Shown here piece by piece: positions 38,259 through 46,981 of a stretch of DNA of 64,000 nt. The DNA comes from Phycisphaerales bacterium UBA2421. Its GTDB lineage: Bacteria > Planctomycetota > Phycisphaerae > Tepidisphaerales > Tepidisphaeraceae. The first letter of the stretch is position 1; every line of letters begins with the position of its first letter. The DNA lies in assembly GCA_002343075.1 (NCBI GenBank), contig DDRH01000034.1, positions 17,153-81,152 of the forward strand. The letters are read 5' to 3'. Made by a program: the position numbers and the translations under genes. The notes beneath the pieces are model-generated. The model had not been told where the DNA came from. It did no database searches and saw only the letters and a program-made list of their open reading frames with translations.

Positions 38259-38606
38259 TCACTTCTTCTCGTCGTCGCTTAAAACGCGATGGATCGCGCT
38301 TCTGCGAAATCGCATCTTTGTGTTGCTGGTCTCGTCTACCTTGACGACCACTTCACCATCGCGCACCTCAACGACCGTGCCCAAAACCCCGCCGATCGTC
38401 TCAATTCGATCATTCTTCTTCAGGCTGTCGAGCATGTCTCTCTTAACTTTGGCCTCTTTCTGCTTGCTGCGGATCACAAAAAACCACAGCACCACCAGCA
38501 GAAGAATGAACGGCCCAAAGCTCTGCAGAAACTGAAACGCAGGCGGCGGCGCGTTCCCTCCCGCCGGGGGGGTTGATTGGGCCACGATGATCATCAAAGC
38601 GTTCAA
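38259..38606 (-). CDS. yajC: Preprotein translocase accessory subunit YajC
   Basis: A 115-residue small membrane protein with a Pro/Gly-rich N-terminus, one helix (FGPFILLLVVLWFFVIRS) and a cytosolic beta domain containing KKNDRIETIGGVLGTVVEV and the KMRFRRSAIHRVL tail, all typical of YajC. It associates with SecDF and YidC in the holotranslocon. It lies 57 nt upstream of secDF and about 100 nt downstream of tgt, all on the minus strand. Confidence 0.95.
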   Translation of the reverse strand: MNALMIIVAQSTPPAGGNAPPPAFQFLQSFGPFILLLVVLWFFVIRSKQKEAKVKRDMLDSLKKNDRIETIGGVLGTVVEVRDGEVVVKVDETSNTKMRFRRSAIHRVLSDDEKK

Positions 38607-38707
38607 ATGGGTCTCCGTCTTTCTTCTATAGTGAGTCGATTCGTGGTGTTTCTTAACTCAAATCCAGCAATGAAGTTAGTGACGTATCAAAACCACGCAG
38701 CACCCCA

Positions 38708-39850
38708 CTACATCATCACCTCAGCCGCTGAATCACTTCCACACAGTCGGCAACGGGGGTCGGCCTCGTAAAAGCGGTCAAACCGCGCCTCTGCGATCGC
38801 CGTGCGGATATCCGCCATCAACCGCTGGTAGAACCGCACATTATGCACTGAAACGAGGATGGGGCCAAGCATCTCGCCTGCGAAAAAGAAGTGACGTATC
38901 GCACCTCTGGTAAAGGACTTACAAGCAATGCAGTCGCAGCCAGCCTCGATCGGGCCGCGGTCGCGGGCAAATTGGCTGTTTCGGAGTCGAATCGCCCCCC
39001 CGGCGGTGAAAGCGTAGGCGTTGCGGCCGTTTCGGGTGGGCATGACGCAGTCAAACATGTCCACGCCATGTCGAACTGCCTCAGCGATATCCCTCGGGAA
39101 TCCCACTCCCATGAGATATCGCGGCTTGGTATCCGGCAGCGTCGGCACCACCGCTGTGAGCACTAACTTCATCGCTGCAAACCCCTCCCCCACCGCCAAC
39201 CCGCCGACGGCGTAGCCGGGGAAATCCATCGCTATCAGCGATCTAGCGCAGTGCGCCCGCAACTCCAGATCGGTGCCACCCTGCACGATCCCGAAAAGCC
39301 CCTGATCAGCCATTCTTGCGTGCGCGGAAATGCACCGCTCGGCCCACCGAAGCGTCCGTTCCACTGCCTGCAACTGATACTCCCGGGGCTTCGTGGGATC
39401 CGGGCATTCATCAAACGCCATGATGATATCGGCACCCAGATCATTCTGAACTTGGATGCTCCGGGCGGGTGTGAGGTAGATCGTCGAGCCGTCAATGTGA
39501 CTCTTGAACGTCACGCCATCGTCGGTGATTCGGTTGATGTCGGCGAGCGAAAACACCTGAAACCCGCCAGAGTCGGTCAGAATCGGCCCCGGCCATGCCA
39601 TGAACTGATGCAAATCTCCCAGCGCCGCCACCGCCTTCTCGCCCGGGCGGAGCATGAGGTGATAAGTATTGCCAAGGATGCACTGAGAGCCAGTGGAGGC
39701 AATAGTGTCGGGCAGCAAGCCCTTCACGGTCCCTTGGGTACCAACTGGCATGAACGCCGGCGTGTCAAATGACCCGTGCGGCGTATGCACCTTTCCTCGC
39801 CGCGCGCTGCCGTCGGTGGACATCAGTTCATACCTGACTGCGTGTTTCAC
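38708..39850 (-). CDS. tgt: tRNA-guanine transglycosylase
   Basis: A 380-residue enzyme exchanging G34 for the queuine precursor preQ1 in tRNAs with GUN anticodons. Key blocks are TPAFMPVGTQGTVKGL, NTYHLMLRPG, DSGGFQVFSL (catalytic Asp region), GIVQGGTDLELR, RYLMGVGFPRDIAEAV, and VDMFDCVMPTRNGRNA. The zinc site has CDCIAC and a later His in SVHNVRFY. The C-terminus carries an extra CRLCG pair, which might be a second small metal site. It opens the tgt-yajC-secDF series found widely in bacteria. Confidence 0.96.
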   Translation of the reverse strand: MKHAVRYELMSTDGSARRGKVHTPHGSFDTPAFMPVGTQGTVKGLLPDTIASTGSQCILGNTYHLMLRPGEKAVAALGDLHQFMAWPGPILTDSGGFQVFSLADINRITDDGVTFKSHIDGSTIYLTPARSIQVQNDLGADIIMAFDECPDPTKPREYQLQAVERTLRWAERCISAHARMADQGLFGIVQGGTDLELRAHCARSLIAMDFPGYAVGGLAVGEGFAAMKLVLTAVVPTLPDTKPRYLMGVGFPRDIAEAVRHGVDMFDCVMPTRNGRNAYAFTAGGAIRLRNSQFARDRGPIEAGCDCIACKSFTRGAIRHFFFAGEMLGPILVSVHNVRFYQRLMADIRTAIAEARFDRFYEADPRCRLCGSDSAAEVMM

Positions 39851-39898
39851 AGCCGCCGACTATGCGGGCAAGGCGAGGGGATTGCAATGCAGGCTAAA

Positions 39899-41929
39899 CT
39901 AACCCGGTGATGCTGGCGCGATGGCAAATACAAAGACATCGCCGCTGCGAAACACTTCGGTAAAGCGAGGATCGCGCCGCACCCAGTGCCACTCGATGGG
40001 CACAGTCGCATTACCGGGTGGGTGGAGCTTGATGAGGAAGTATTCTGCTCCGAAGCCACTCAGCCGGCTCTTCCACAACGACTCGTCCGCATCGGTCGCT
40101 GCAGCAGGGATTGCTTCGCGAAGCATGTTGCGTGCCGACATCGGCATCGTGAACCCTGGCAATTTGGCGAGTGATGTCACGGTCGCGCTCACCGGAACAT
40201 GTGCCACGCAGCGGGTAAGCTGCGCGCCGAGAAGTGGGTGGGTGAGATAGGTGCCCGTGTACGCCACTGGTGCGTCGGCAGGCGTTTCGTTGCGAAGGAA
40301 AACCCACGCGCGGCCCAAGTCCTGATACTTCTCCTCCCACGCATAATCTGCCAGCGCCGGCAAGCCCAGCACGTAGCTTCGCCAGTTTACCCAAACAGCC
40401 CCCGCCGCCGTGCATATCAAGGTGCCAATCACACCGGCACGAACGCGCCGAGACAACCCCATCACAAAGCGCAATATCTGCCACACAATCACGCCAGCAA
40501 GCGCTTTGGGCAAGAGGTCGAACAACAGATCGCTTGCGAAAGATGTCGCAAGTGAGGCCGAGACCGCGACCGCTGCCATCGCCAGCCTGACGCAAGCGGG
40601 CCAGAGTGCGATCGCGAATATCGCCGTCAGGAACCAGGGATAAAGAAAGCGCACTTCGGCGTACGGCGACGTGAATACAAACGCAACGGTGCCAATCAGC
40701 GGCCCCATGACGCAGATTCTCGCAATCGGGTCGTGCCACACAGCCCGCCTTCCGAACAAAATCGCGCCGGCGCACGCACTCACCGCCAACACCCCCATCA
40801 CCCATCCAAAGCTGAAATAGCCGGTGATGAAAGTCTCGTTCAACCCCGCCCATTCGCGCAGCCGGGGGGAGTGTGTGGTGACGAACAAACCTGGCAAAAT
40901 TGTCATGCCGAAGGCGCGTACCTCGGTCGGGAAGATCGGGTTGGCGAAATGAAGGAGATTGCGCAGATACCAAGGCCCCGCGACCAGCATTGTAATGCCC
41001 GCTATGGCCAACACACGTTTCAACCGCGGTCGAGTGGATTTCTGTAGCGGCAGCGGTAGCAGCAACAACATTGCCGGCGCAAGCGCATAGACACAGGTAA
41101 CCTTCGTCGCCGCTGCCAGCCCGAGCGCAAGCCCGAGGCGAATCGCGCCCAGCCGATCGACTCGCAACAAACCGTTGATAAATATCAGCACGAATGCCGT
41201 CAGGAACAGATCATCTTTGGCGAGCACCATCTGTCGCACCACAGGCGCAGACAACGCCCCTGCGGTCGCGAGCAAGACGGCCACACGCGTACTACCGCCC
41301 AGCCGCAGGACGAGTTGCACGCCGGCCAGAAAGATCGCAATCACGGCAGGCGTCTGCATAAATCGAGCCGCGACGTCGCTCTGAAATGGGATCATGAACC
41401 AAGCCGCAAAGAGCGACCCCCCGAGGGGAGAAAACGTGTTGGCGGGGTTGAAAAACCACGTTTCATAAATGCCGATCCTCCCCTCGCGCAGCCAGGTAGC
41501 CGCGGCGGGAAGGTGGTAGGTGAGCGCGTCGTCCGACATTGGCGGAAGCACGCGGTATTGCCAGACCACTGCAGCTACTTCGCAACTCACAATCGCCAAT
41601 CCGAGTTGAATCGCAAAGCGCCCCGATGCACCCGACCCCGCAACAACTGGCAGATCGTTGGAGCGCGAGCTGGCGCGCGTCACCAAGAATGCGATGACAG
41701 ACAATACCACGCCCCCCGCCGTCGCTGTCGCGGGGCTAAGCCAGCCGATGAGTCCGAGACTGCCGACGACGAGGTATTGCCCCGACCACCAAAGCAGCAG
41801 CGCGTCAAGCCAAGTTTGTATGAGTTCTCCACCGCCGAATGCGCGAGCGGTTTGAAATGCCGCTATCAGAAGCAGACCGTTCAGCACGATCGCCCAAAGC
41901 AGTCGAAGCTCGTGCTCAACATCGCCCAC
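39899..41929 (-). CDS. Polytopic membrane glycosyltransferase-like protein (GT-C fold)
   Basis: A 676-residue protein with at least 11 hydrophobic helices and a soluble C-terminal domain of about 140 residues. The first extracytoplasmic loop has SDDALTYHLPAAATWLREG, an acidic-pair motif as in GT39/ArnT-like GT-C enzymes that use lipid-linked sugars. A second loop shows NPANTFSPLGG. No named family is certain. It may glycosylate a lipid or protein at the outer face of the inner membrane. It is next to the SpoIID gene on the same strand, with 41 nt between. Confidence 0.7.
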   Translation of the reverse strand: MGDVEHELRLLWAIVLNGLLLIAAFQTARAFGGGELIQTWLDALLLWWSGQYLVVGSLGLIGWLSPATATAGGVVLSVIAFLVTRASSRSNDLPVVAGSGASGRFAIQLGLAIVSCEVAAVVWQYRVLPPMSDDALTYHLPAAATWLREGRIGIYETWFFNPANTFSPLGGSLFAAWFMIPFQSDVAARFMQTPAVIAIFLAGVQLVLRLGGSTRVAVLLATAGALSAPVVRQMVLAKDDLFLTAFVLIFINGLLRVDRLGAIRLGLALGLAAATKVTCVYALAPAMLLLLPLPLQKSTRPRLKRVLAIAGITMLVAGPWYLRNLLHFANPIFPTEVRAFGMTILPGLFVTTHSPRLREWAGLNETFITGYFSFGWVMGVLAVSACAGAILFGRRAVWHDPIARICVMGPLIGTVAFVFTSPYAEVRFLYPWFLTAIFAIALWPACVRLAMAAVAVSASLATSFASDLLFDLLPKALAGVIVWQILRFVMGLSRRVRAGVIGTLICTAAGAVWVNWRSYVLGLPALADYAWEEKYQDLGRAWVFLRNETPADAPVAYTGTYLTHPLLGAQLTRCVAHVPVSATVTSLAKLPGFTMPMSARNMLREAIPAAATDADESLWKSRLSGFGAEYFLIKLHPPGNATVPIEWHWVRRDPRFTEVFRSGDVFVFAIAPASPG

Positions 41930-41970
41930 AAAGATCGGGAGGATACCGCAACGCGCCGCGATTGGACGGC

Positions 41971-43212
41971 TTAATACGCTTTCACCAACACCGACTTGGG
42001 ATACGAGATCCGCACAATCTCCTCAGCCGGTATTCCCCGCCGGGCCATCGCTTCGGCACACCATTGACACATCCCCACACCGTGGCCGTGGCCGTGGCCC
42101 TCGGTAAACACGATCTCGGCCGGTTGGTTCACGGGTTTGAAATAGCTGCTGAGCAGTTGCGGGCCCCCCTTTCGGTCGGCATTGCAGGCCCAGCGCGTCT
42201 CTTCGCTGCCGAGGCTGTATCGCTGCCCACTGACGTCGGAAACGATAAACCTGACCGGACGCCCAAACCGATTCACCGATTCTACATCGATCCGGTCGAC
42301 CGCCTGAATGCCGGCAATCGGGTGGTTTCGGGCCTCGCCCCAGCTTCGAATTCGACGCGTCAATTCAGGCTTGTCGATCGTCACTGGCGCCCAATTGTGC
42401 TTGGGCGAGATATTGCAAAGCCCACCCACATTTCGCTCGCTCAGGACGGGTGAGTAAGCGTCGCCGAACGCGTCATACGCACTTTGTCCCACGCCGCCGC
42501 AACACGCGCTGAAATACGCCTTGAATATCTTCTCGCTTCCGCTCGCACCCGCCGCCGCTACGATACCCCGGGTTGCGTCCACCGCTTCAGTCGCTTTGCC
42601 TGTCTCGGCCTTCACCCCGCCGTACACCTGGCTGCGCGTGTCGGGGTGCACATCCCAGTGCTTACCTGGGCCTTGCGTCCGGGCTTCGTAAAGTGCATAC
42701 GTTCGCGCAACGATCGCCTGGGCCTTATACGCCTCCTCATTCCAGTCGCGGAGCAGTTCGCGTGCCAAGACGCCCAGCAGATATGACTCTGCATCGACAT
42801 GATTAACTACATCAAAACTTGTAGGGCTCGTCGGCACGAGCCTGAACTTTCCCCGGTAAAACTCGCCATTGATATTGATTGTGCCGTCAACATCCGGCGT
42901 CACAGTCAGGTCGTCGCCCGGGACGTTCACACTGCCAATCTGCCAGCCATTGCCTGTGAACGTGATCGCTGCGGGCTGACCTTCCACCAGCGCGAGTTTT
43001 CGGGCACCGGCAGCGGTACTGGCGACCGTCAGCGTCGGCCGGCTCGTTCCAATAGCCACCTGATTTGCATCTGCGGCGAGCCTCACGCGAATCACCGGCA
43101 ACCCATCACTTCCAAGCCGATCGCGCCCCGCACAGCCTGCAGGCAGAGTGATCAACAGAAAAAGCCAGATTCCGCACCCGACCGACCCCACTTGCTTCCA
43201 ACATATGTTCAT
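41971..43212 (-). CDS. SpoIID/LytB-domain lipoprotein (probable lytic transglycosylase)
   Basis: A 413-residue exported protein with a lipoprotein-like signal (FLLITLPAGC). Residues of about 110-400 form the SpoIID/LytB domain: YLLGVLARELLRDWNEEAYK with the candidate catalytic Glu, AQAIVARTYALYEA, TRSQVYGG, YFSACCGG and GHGHGVGMCQWCAEAMA. SpoIID enzymes cleave denuded glycan strands in spore formers, and homologues in Gram-negatives such as planctomycetes are less understood. The start at 43212 places AAGG 6 nt upstream; the open frame runs to 43230. The usual Ser in G-V-G-M-S-Q is Cys here. Confidence 0.88.
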   Translation of the reverse strand: MNICWKQVGSVGCGIWLFLLITLPAGCAGRDRLGSDGLPVIRVRLAADANQVAIGTSRPTLTVASTAAGARKLALVEGQPAAITFTGNGWQIGSVNVPGDDLTVTPDVDGTININGEFYRGKFRLVPTSPTSFDVVNHVDAESYLLGVLARELLRDWNEEAYKAQAIVARTYALYEARTQGPGKHWDVHPDTRSQVYGGVKAETGKATEAVDATRGIVAAAGASGSEKIFKAYFSACCGGVGQSAYDAFGDAYSPVLSERNVGGLCNISPKHNWAPVTIDKPELTRRIRSWGEARNHPIAGIQAVDRIDVESVNRFGRPVRFIVSDVSGQRYSLGSEETRWACNADRKGGPQLLSSYFKPVNQPAEIVFTEGHGHGHGVGMCQWCAEAMARRGIPAEEIVRISYPKSVLVKAY

Positions 43213-43404
43213 AGGCATCCTTGCCTGCAAAATTGACCCAACGAATTCTGCCGCGAAAACGACGCTGAAGCAACCTCACGCCGGCGAAGTACGCCAAAAA
43301 ACCAGCCCTCCGTCGAATCGCTCGACCAACGGCTGCCGACAATTCCCCCGACTCCGACCTGACGGGGTCCCTTCCAAGCCATCGCCGAGTTACACTTCCC
43401 AGTC

Positions 43405-44076
43405 ATGCGGAAAACCCCGATCGGCGACAGTGCCATCCAACTTCACACTGCCGATATCGTGACGGACGAAGCCGTGCTCGCGGCGCGCGCGTTGGCCGAC
43501 CAGATTTCCCGATCGTGCCCGCCTTTCGTCCGCGATGTCGTCGCGGTGTATGTAGATATCACAGTCTATTTTGATGCAAGCGAACGCGAAGCCGCTGTTG
43601 CCTGGCTGGAAAATGCCCTGGCCTCCGCGGCGTTTCCAACGGATTCGACATCGATCGAGCCATCCACTCATAGCATTCCCGTTTGCCACCGAGAGAGTTT
43701 CGCGCCCGACCTGCAGGCAATAGCCAATCGCGTCGGTCGTTCCTCCGGCGACCTGATCGAGCTATTCGCCTCTCGGGTGTATACAGTGGGTGCCATCGGG
43801 TTTCTCCCCGGCTTCGCATACCTGCTCGGTTTGGATGCGTCACTCCATTCGCCGCGGCTTGCCGAACCACGGCCACGTGTGCGGGCGGGGTCGGTAGGGA
43901 TCGGAGGTTCGCAAACCGGCATCTATCCGAGCGAGTCGCCCGGCGGATGGAACATCATCGGTCGCACGCCTATGCCAATGTTTGACGCCACCAGAACACC
44001 TTCGGCGAGGCTTCGATGCGGCGATCGTGTTCGATTCAAGCCGATCACTTCCTCGGAATTTGACCGGTGGAAATGA
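43405..44076 (+). CDS. pxpB: 5-oxoprolinase subunit B
   Basis: A 223-residue member of the KipI/carboxyltransferase C/D family. GAIGFLPGFAYLLGLD, PRLAEPRPRVRAGSVGIGG and ESPGGWNIIGRTP are the family blocks. With PxpA and PxpC it forms the prokaryotic ATP-dependent 5-oxoprolinase that opens pyroglutamate to glutamate, removing a damage product of glutamine. The stop overlaps the pxpC start in an ATGA. It is the first gene of the three-gene operon. Confidence 0.93.
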   Translation: MRKTPIGDSAIQLHTADIVTDEAVLAARALADQISRSCPPFVRDVVAVYVDITVYFDASEREAAVAWLENALASAAFPTDSTSIEPSTHSIPVCHRESFAPDLQAIANRVGRSSGDLIELFASRVYTVGAIGFLPGFAYLLGLDASLHSPRLAEPRPRVRAGSVGIGGSQTGIYPSESPGGWNIIGRTPMPMFDATRTPSARLRCGDRVRFKPITSSEFDRWK

Positions 44077-44993
44077 CGATTATCCAACCCGGAATGCTCA
44101 CCTCCGTGCAGGACACGGGGCGCTATGGTCATCGCTGCGACGGTGTGCCGACCGGAGGAGCTGTTGATGCGGTTTCGATGCAACTGGCCAACCTCGCAGT
44201 TGGCAATCCGGCTGCGGTTGCGGGCCTGGAGTGCACCCTTGTAGGCCCCCGAGTGAGATTTAGTCAGGATGCGCTCATTGCGGTTGCCGGAGCGACTGTC
44301 CAGGGAATTGAACCGCTGCGACCAATACTCGTTCGAGCGGGGAAACCAGTCTCGCTGGAAAAACTCTCTCGCGGATGCAGAAGCTACCTCGCGGTGGCAG
44401 GCGGCATTGATGTTCCAACCGTGCTTGGCTCTCGCTCGACCGCGCTGCGCAGCGGCTTCGGCGGGTTCCAAGGCCGACCCCTCCGCCGCGGGGATGTGCT
44501 GCCGATTGGTACCCCGCCGCCCAACCCGCCACGCAATTGCAGAATTGACGCACGATGCTTCGGCGCGGGCCTGCCATCCATTCGAATCACCAGTGCTCAT
44601 GAACACGTCGAACTGGCAACTCAGTTCTGTGAGGCGACCTACACAATCTCACACCAATCCGATCGTATGGGCCTGCGCCTTACCGGTGGGCGCGATCTCC
44701 CACAGCCCGAAGCAATACAACTATCACGGGCGGTTGCGCCCGGGACGATCCAACGCCCGCCCGGGGGCGAGCCGATTGTCCTTCTCGCCGACGCTCAAAC
44801 CGTGGGTGGCTACGCGGTCATCGGCCATGTCATCGCCGCCGACCTGCACCATCTGGCACAACTCCGGCCCCGCGACACCATCCGATTCAGCCTCATAACC
44901 CTCGACGAGGCAGCGGTGGCAGCGAAGAACCAGCGTTCACTGCTTCGCACGATTGCTCTGGGCATGTCTGCCGCGCAAAGACGACGCATCTGA
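44073..44993 (+). CDS. pxpC: 5-oxoprolinase subunit C
   Basis: A 306-residue protein of the KipA/biotin-dependent carboxylase-like (AHS2) family. Signature blocks are TIIQPGMLTSVQDTGRYG, GVPTGGAVDAVSMQLANLAV, and LRPRDTIRF near the C-terminus. The ATG at 44073 overlaps the pxpB stop; a GTG two codons earlier is also in frame. It acts together with PxpB as the ATP-using half of 5-oxoprolinase. It is followed by pxpA after 9 nt. Confidence 0.93.
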   Translation: MTIIQPGMLTSVQDTGRYGHRCDGVPTGGAVDAVSMQLANLAVGNPAAVAGLECTLVGPRVRFSQDALIAVAGATVQGIEPLRPILVRAGKPVSLEKLSRGCRSYLAVAGGIDVPTVLGSRSTALRSGFGGFQGRPLRRGDVLPIGTPPPNPPRNCRIDARCFGAGLPSIRITSAHEHVELATQFCEATYTISHQSDRMGLRLTGGRDLPQPEAIQLSRAVAPGTIQRPPGGEPIVLLADAQTVGGYAVIGHVIAADLHHLAQLRPRDTIRFSLITLDEAAVAAKNQRSLLRTIALGMSAAQRRRI

Positions 44994-45002
44994 GAGACGA
45001 CG

Positions 45003-45758
45003 ATGAAAGAGATCGACCTCAACTGCGACATGGGCGAAATCGAGGGGGTGGATGAGCAGATCATGCCCCTGATCAGCAGCGCCAACATCGCGTGCGGTGG
45101 TCATGCGGGTGACGACGCGACGATGCACAACGCGGTGAGCCTCGCGATCAGGTATGGCGTATCCATCGGCGCACACCCGAGCTATTGCGATCGCCAGAAC
45201 TTCGGCCGAGTTGAGATCGATCTGGCTCCCGCCGAGGTGCGGCAAATCGTGATCGAACAAATTGAACGACTTAAACGCATCTGCAACTTACTCGGAACAT
45301 TCGTTTCGCACGTCAAGCCGCACGGCGCGCTTTACAACCGCGCCGCGGCTCACCGCCCTACCGCCTGCGCAATTGCAGAGGCGGTGTGCGCGGTCGATCC
45401 ATCTCTGGTCGTTTTTGGCCTCGCAGGCAGCGAAGCGATCCGGGTCGCCGCCGAATTGGGGCTTCACACCGCAGCGGAAGTGTTCGCCGATCGGAACTAT
45501 CTGCACGATGGCACGCTGATGCCGCGGACGGCACCCAACGCAGTGATTACAGATCCATCGCACGCTGCGCAAAGGATCATCCAACTCATCGAAACCGGCA
45601 CCATCGAAGCCATCGACGGTACACAGCTACACCTTCCCGCGGAGACGATCTGCCTGCATGGCGACAGCCCATCGGCGGTTGAAATGGCGAAGACCATTCG
45701 CCAGCGACTGAACGAGTCTAAGTTCGCCCTCCTCGCAGTCGCCCGCCCGCGTTTTTGA
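45003..45758 (+). CDS. pxpA: 5-oxoprolinase subunit A (LamB/YcsF family)
   Basis: A 251-residue LamB/YcsF protein, the hydrolase component of 5-oxoprolinase. Conserved motifs are IDLNCDMGE, SSANIACGGHAGD, GAHPSYCDRQNFGR, HVKPHGALYN and the late ICLHGDSPSAVEMA. Length is normal for the family. It is the last gene of pxpBCA and is followed by a strong hairpin terminator shared with the convergent gene. Confidence 0.95.
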   Translation: MKEIDLNCDMGEIEGVDEQIMPLISSANIACGGHAGDDATMHNAVSLAIRYGVSIGAHPSYCDRQNFGRVEIDLAPAEVRQIVIEQIERLKRICNLLGTFVSHVKPHGALYNRAAAHRPTACAIAEAVCAVDPSLVVFGLAGSEAIRVAAELGLHTAAEVFADRNYLHDGTLMPRTAPNAVITDPSHAAQRIIQLIETGTIEAIDGTQLHLPAETICLHGDSPSAVEMAKTIRQRLNESKFALLAVARPRF

Positions 45759-45774
45759 GTGCAACCAAGAGAAA

Positions 45775-45800
45775 GGCCGGAGCAGTTCTCTGCTCCGGCC
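45775..45800. terminator. Bidirectional hairpin terminator between pxpA and the TPR/alpha-CTD gene
   Basis: GGCCGGAGCAG and CTGCTCCGGCC form a perfect 11-bp stem around a TTCT loop. On the minus strand it is followed by TTTCTC. It lies in the 70-nt gap between two convergent genes, so it probably ends both transcripts. Confidence 0.85.
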
Positions 45801-45828
45801 GCTCCACGATTTAGACTTCATTGCCAGC

Positions 45829-46734
45829 TTAGTCGAGCTTGCGCAGCGTGAGGTTGTATGTCGCGAGAATCTGCTTGATCTCGTGCAAGCTAGTCTGCCC
45901 GAAATTCTTACAACCGAGCAATTCATCTTCCGTGCGGGCAGCAAGCTCGCCAACGGTAACAATGTTCAACCGCTGCAATGCCTTGCGGGCTCGCACACTC
46001 AGCTCCATATCGGCGATCGACTTGTTCACAATCTCCGGAGCGATGTCGCCGGAAATCACCGGCGCACGCCGCACCGGAGCCTTGGCCTCTTCAGCAGCCT
46101 GGCCCAGTCGAAGGCCCTTGGCGGCCAGCAGACTCTTGATTTCGTTGAGGCTCGTTTCGCCAAAATTCTTATAGCTCAGCAATTCCGGCTCGCTCGTCCG
46201 GAGCAGATCGCCAAGCGAGCGAATGTTCATCTTCTTCAAGCAATTGCGGCTGCGGACTGATAGCTCAAAATCGCTGATGGGCACGTTGAGCATCGCATCA
46301 CGACGGTCGCCGTGGAAATCGCCGTCCTCGTCGTAGTACATCGAACGAGCCGATTCGACATCTTTGAGGTAAAGCCGCGCTCGCTCATGGTTTGGATCGG
46401 TAAGCAAGACCGCATCCAGGCAGCGCTTTGCCTCGTCGTAGTGACTGTTGTCCTCGTAAAGCACCGCGAGGTTCATCAGGGCATTGATGTGAACCGGCGC
46501 GCTGGTGCAGATTCGCTCATAAAGCTCAATCGCCTTCGCATCTTCCGCCCGGCGGTCGTACAACACCGCCAGCCGAAACGCCGCCTTCTCGTGGTCAGGG
46601 TTCTCATTCAACGCGCGCTCAAAGAAATCAAGCGCCTTCTCGTTGTTGCTCTCTTTCTCGGCGTCAATCCCCCGACGATAAAACTCCTCGGCGGCCTTTT
46701 CATTAATCGATGTGCCTGCAAGTTCTTGATTCAT
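45829..46734 (-). CDS. TPR protein with two RNA polymerase alpha C-terminal-like domains
   Basis: A 301-residue protein. Residues 1-125 are three or more TPR repeats (for example KALDFFERALNENPDHEKAA). Residues of about 152-212 match the RNA polymerase alpha-subunit C-terminal domain: FELSVRSRNCLKKMNIRSLG and NFGETSLNEIKSLLAAKGL, keeping the equivalents of the DNA-contact Arg265, Asn268 and Cys269 of Escherichia coli alpha. Residues 236-301 are a second copy (MELSVRARKALQRLNI, NFGQTSLHEIKQIL) that keeps the Arg but not the Asn-Cys. There is no alpha N-terminal assembly domain, so it is not RpoA. ATG 46734 gives the natural TPR start; the frame extends to 46863. A transcription-linked adaptor binding promoters or RNA polymerase is inferred. 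It is the last backbone gene before the tRNA-Arg. Confidence 0.85.
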   Translation of the reverse strand: MNQELAGTSINEKAAEEFYRRGIDAEKESNNEKALDFFERALNENPDHEKAAFRLAVLYDRRAEDAKAIELYERICTSAPVHINALMNLAVLYEDNSHYDEAKRCLDAVLLTDPNHERARLYLKDVESARSMYYDEDGDFHGDRRDAMLNVPISDFELSVRSRNCLKKMNIRSLGDLLRTSEPELLSYKNFGETSLNEIKSLLAAKGLRLGQAAEEAKAPVRRAPVISGDIAPEIVNKSIADMELSVRARKALQRLNIVTVGELAARTEDELLGCKNFGQTSLHEIKQILATYNLTLRKLD

Positions 46735-46906
46735 AAATGTTTGCGGTAGAACCACGGAAGCAAACAGGCCAACGACAACCCGCCGCTCACCTGCGCGAAT
46801 CGGGTAATTTACTGCCGACACCGCAGTTCTGTCAAACCCCCCATCTAAGAGAACGCTCCCCAAGATAGACTTTCCCGGCTTCGATCGCTAAAACCGTATT
46901 TTCGAG

Positions 46907-46980
<74 letters not shown>

Positions 46981-46981
46981 T

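Noticed and set aside
45829..46734. Annotation of the TPR/alpha-CTD gene as rpoA
   Set aside because: It lacks the N-terminal dimerisation and assembly domains of alpha, and is not beside ribosomal protein genes.
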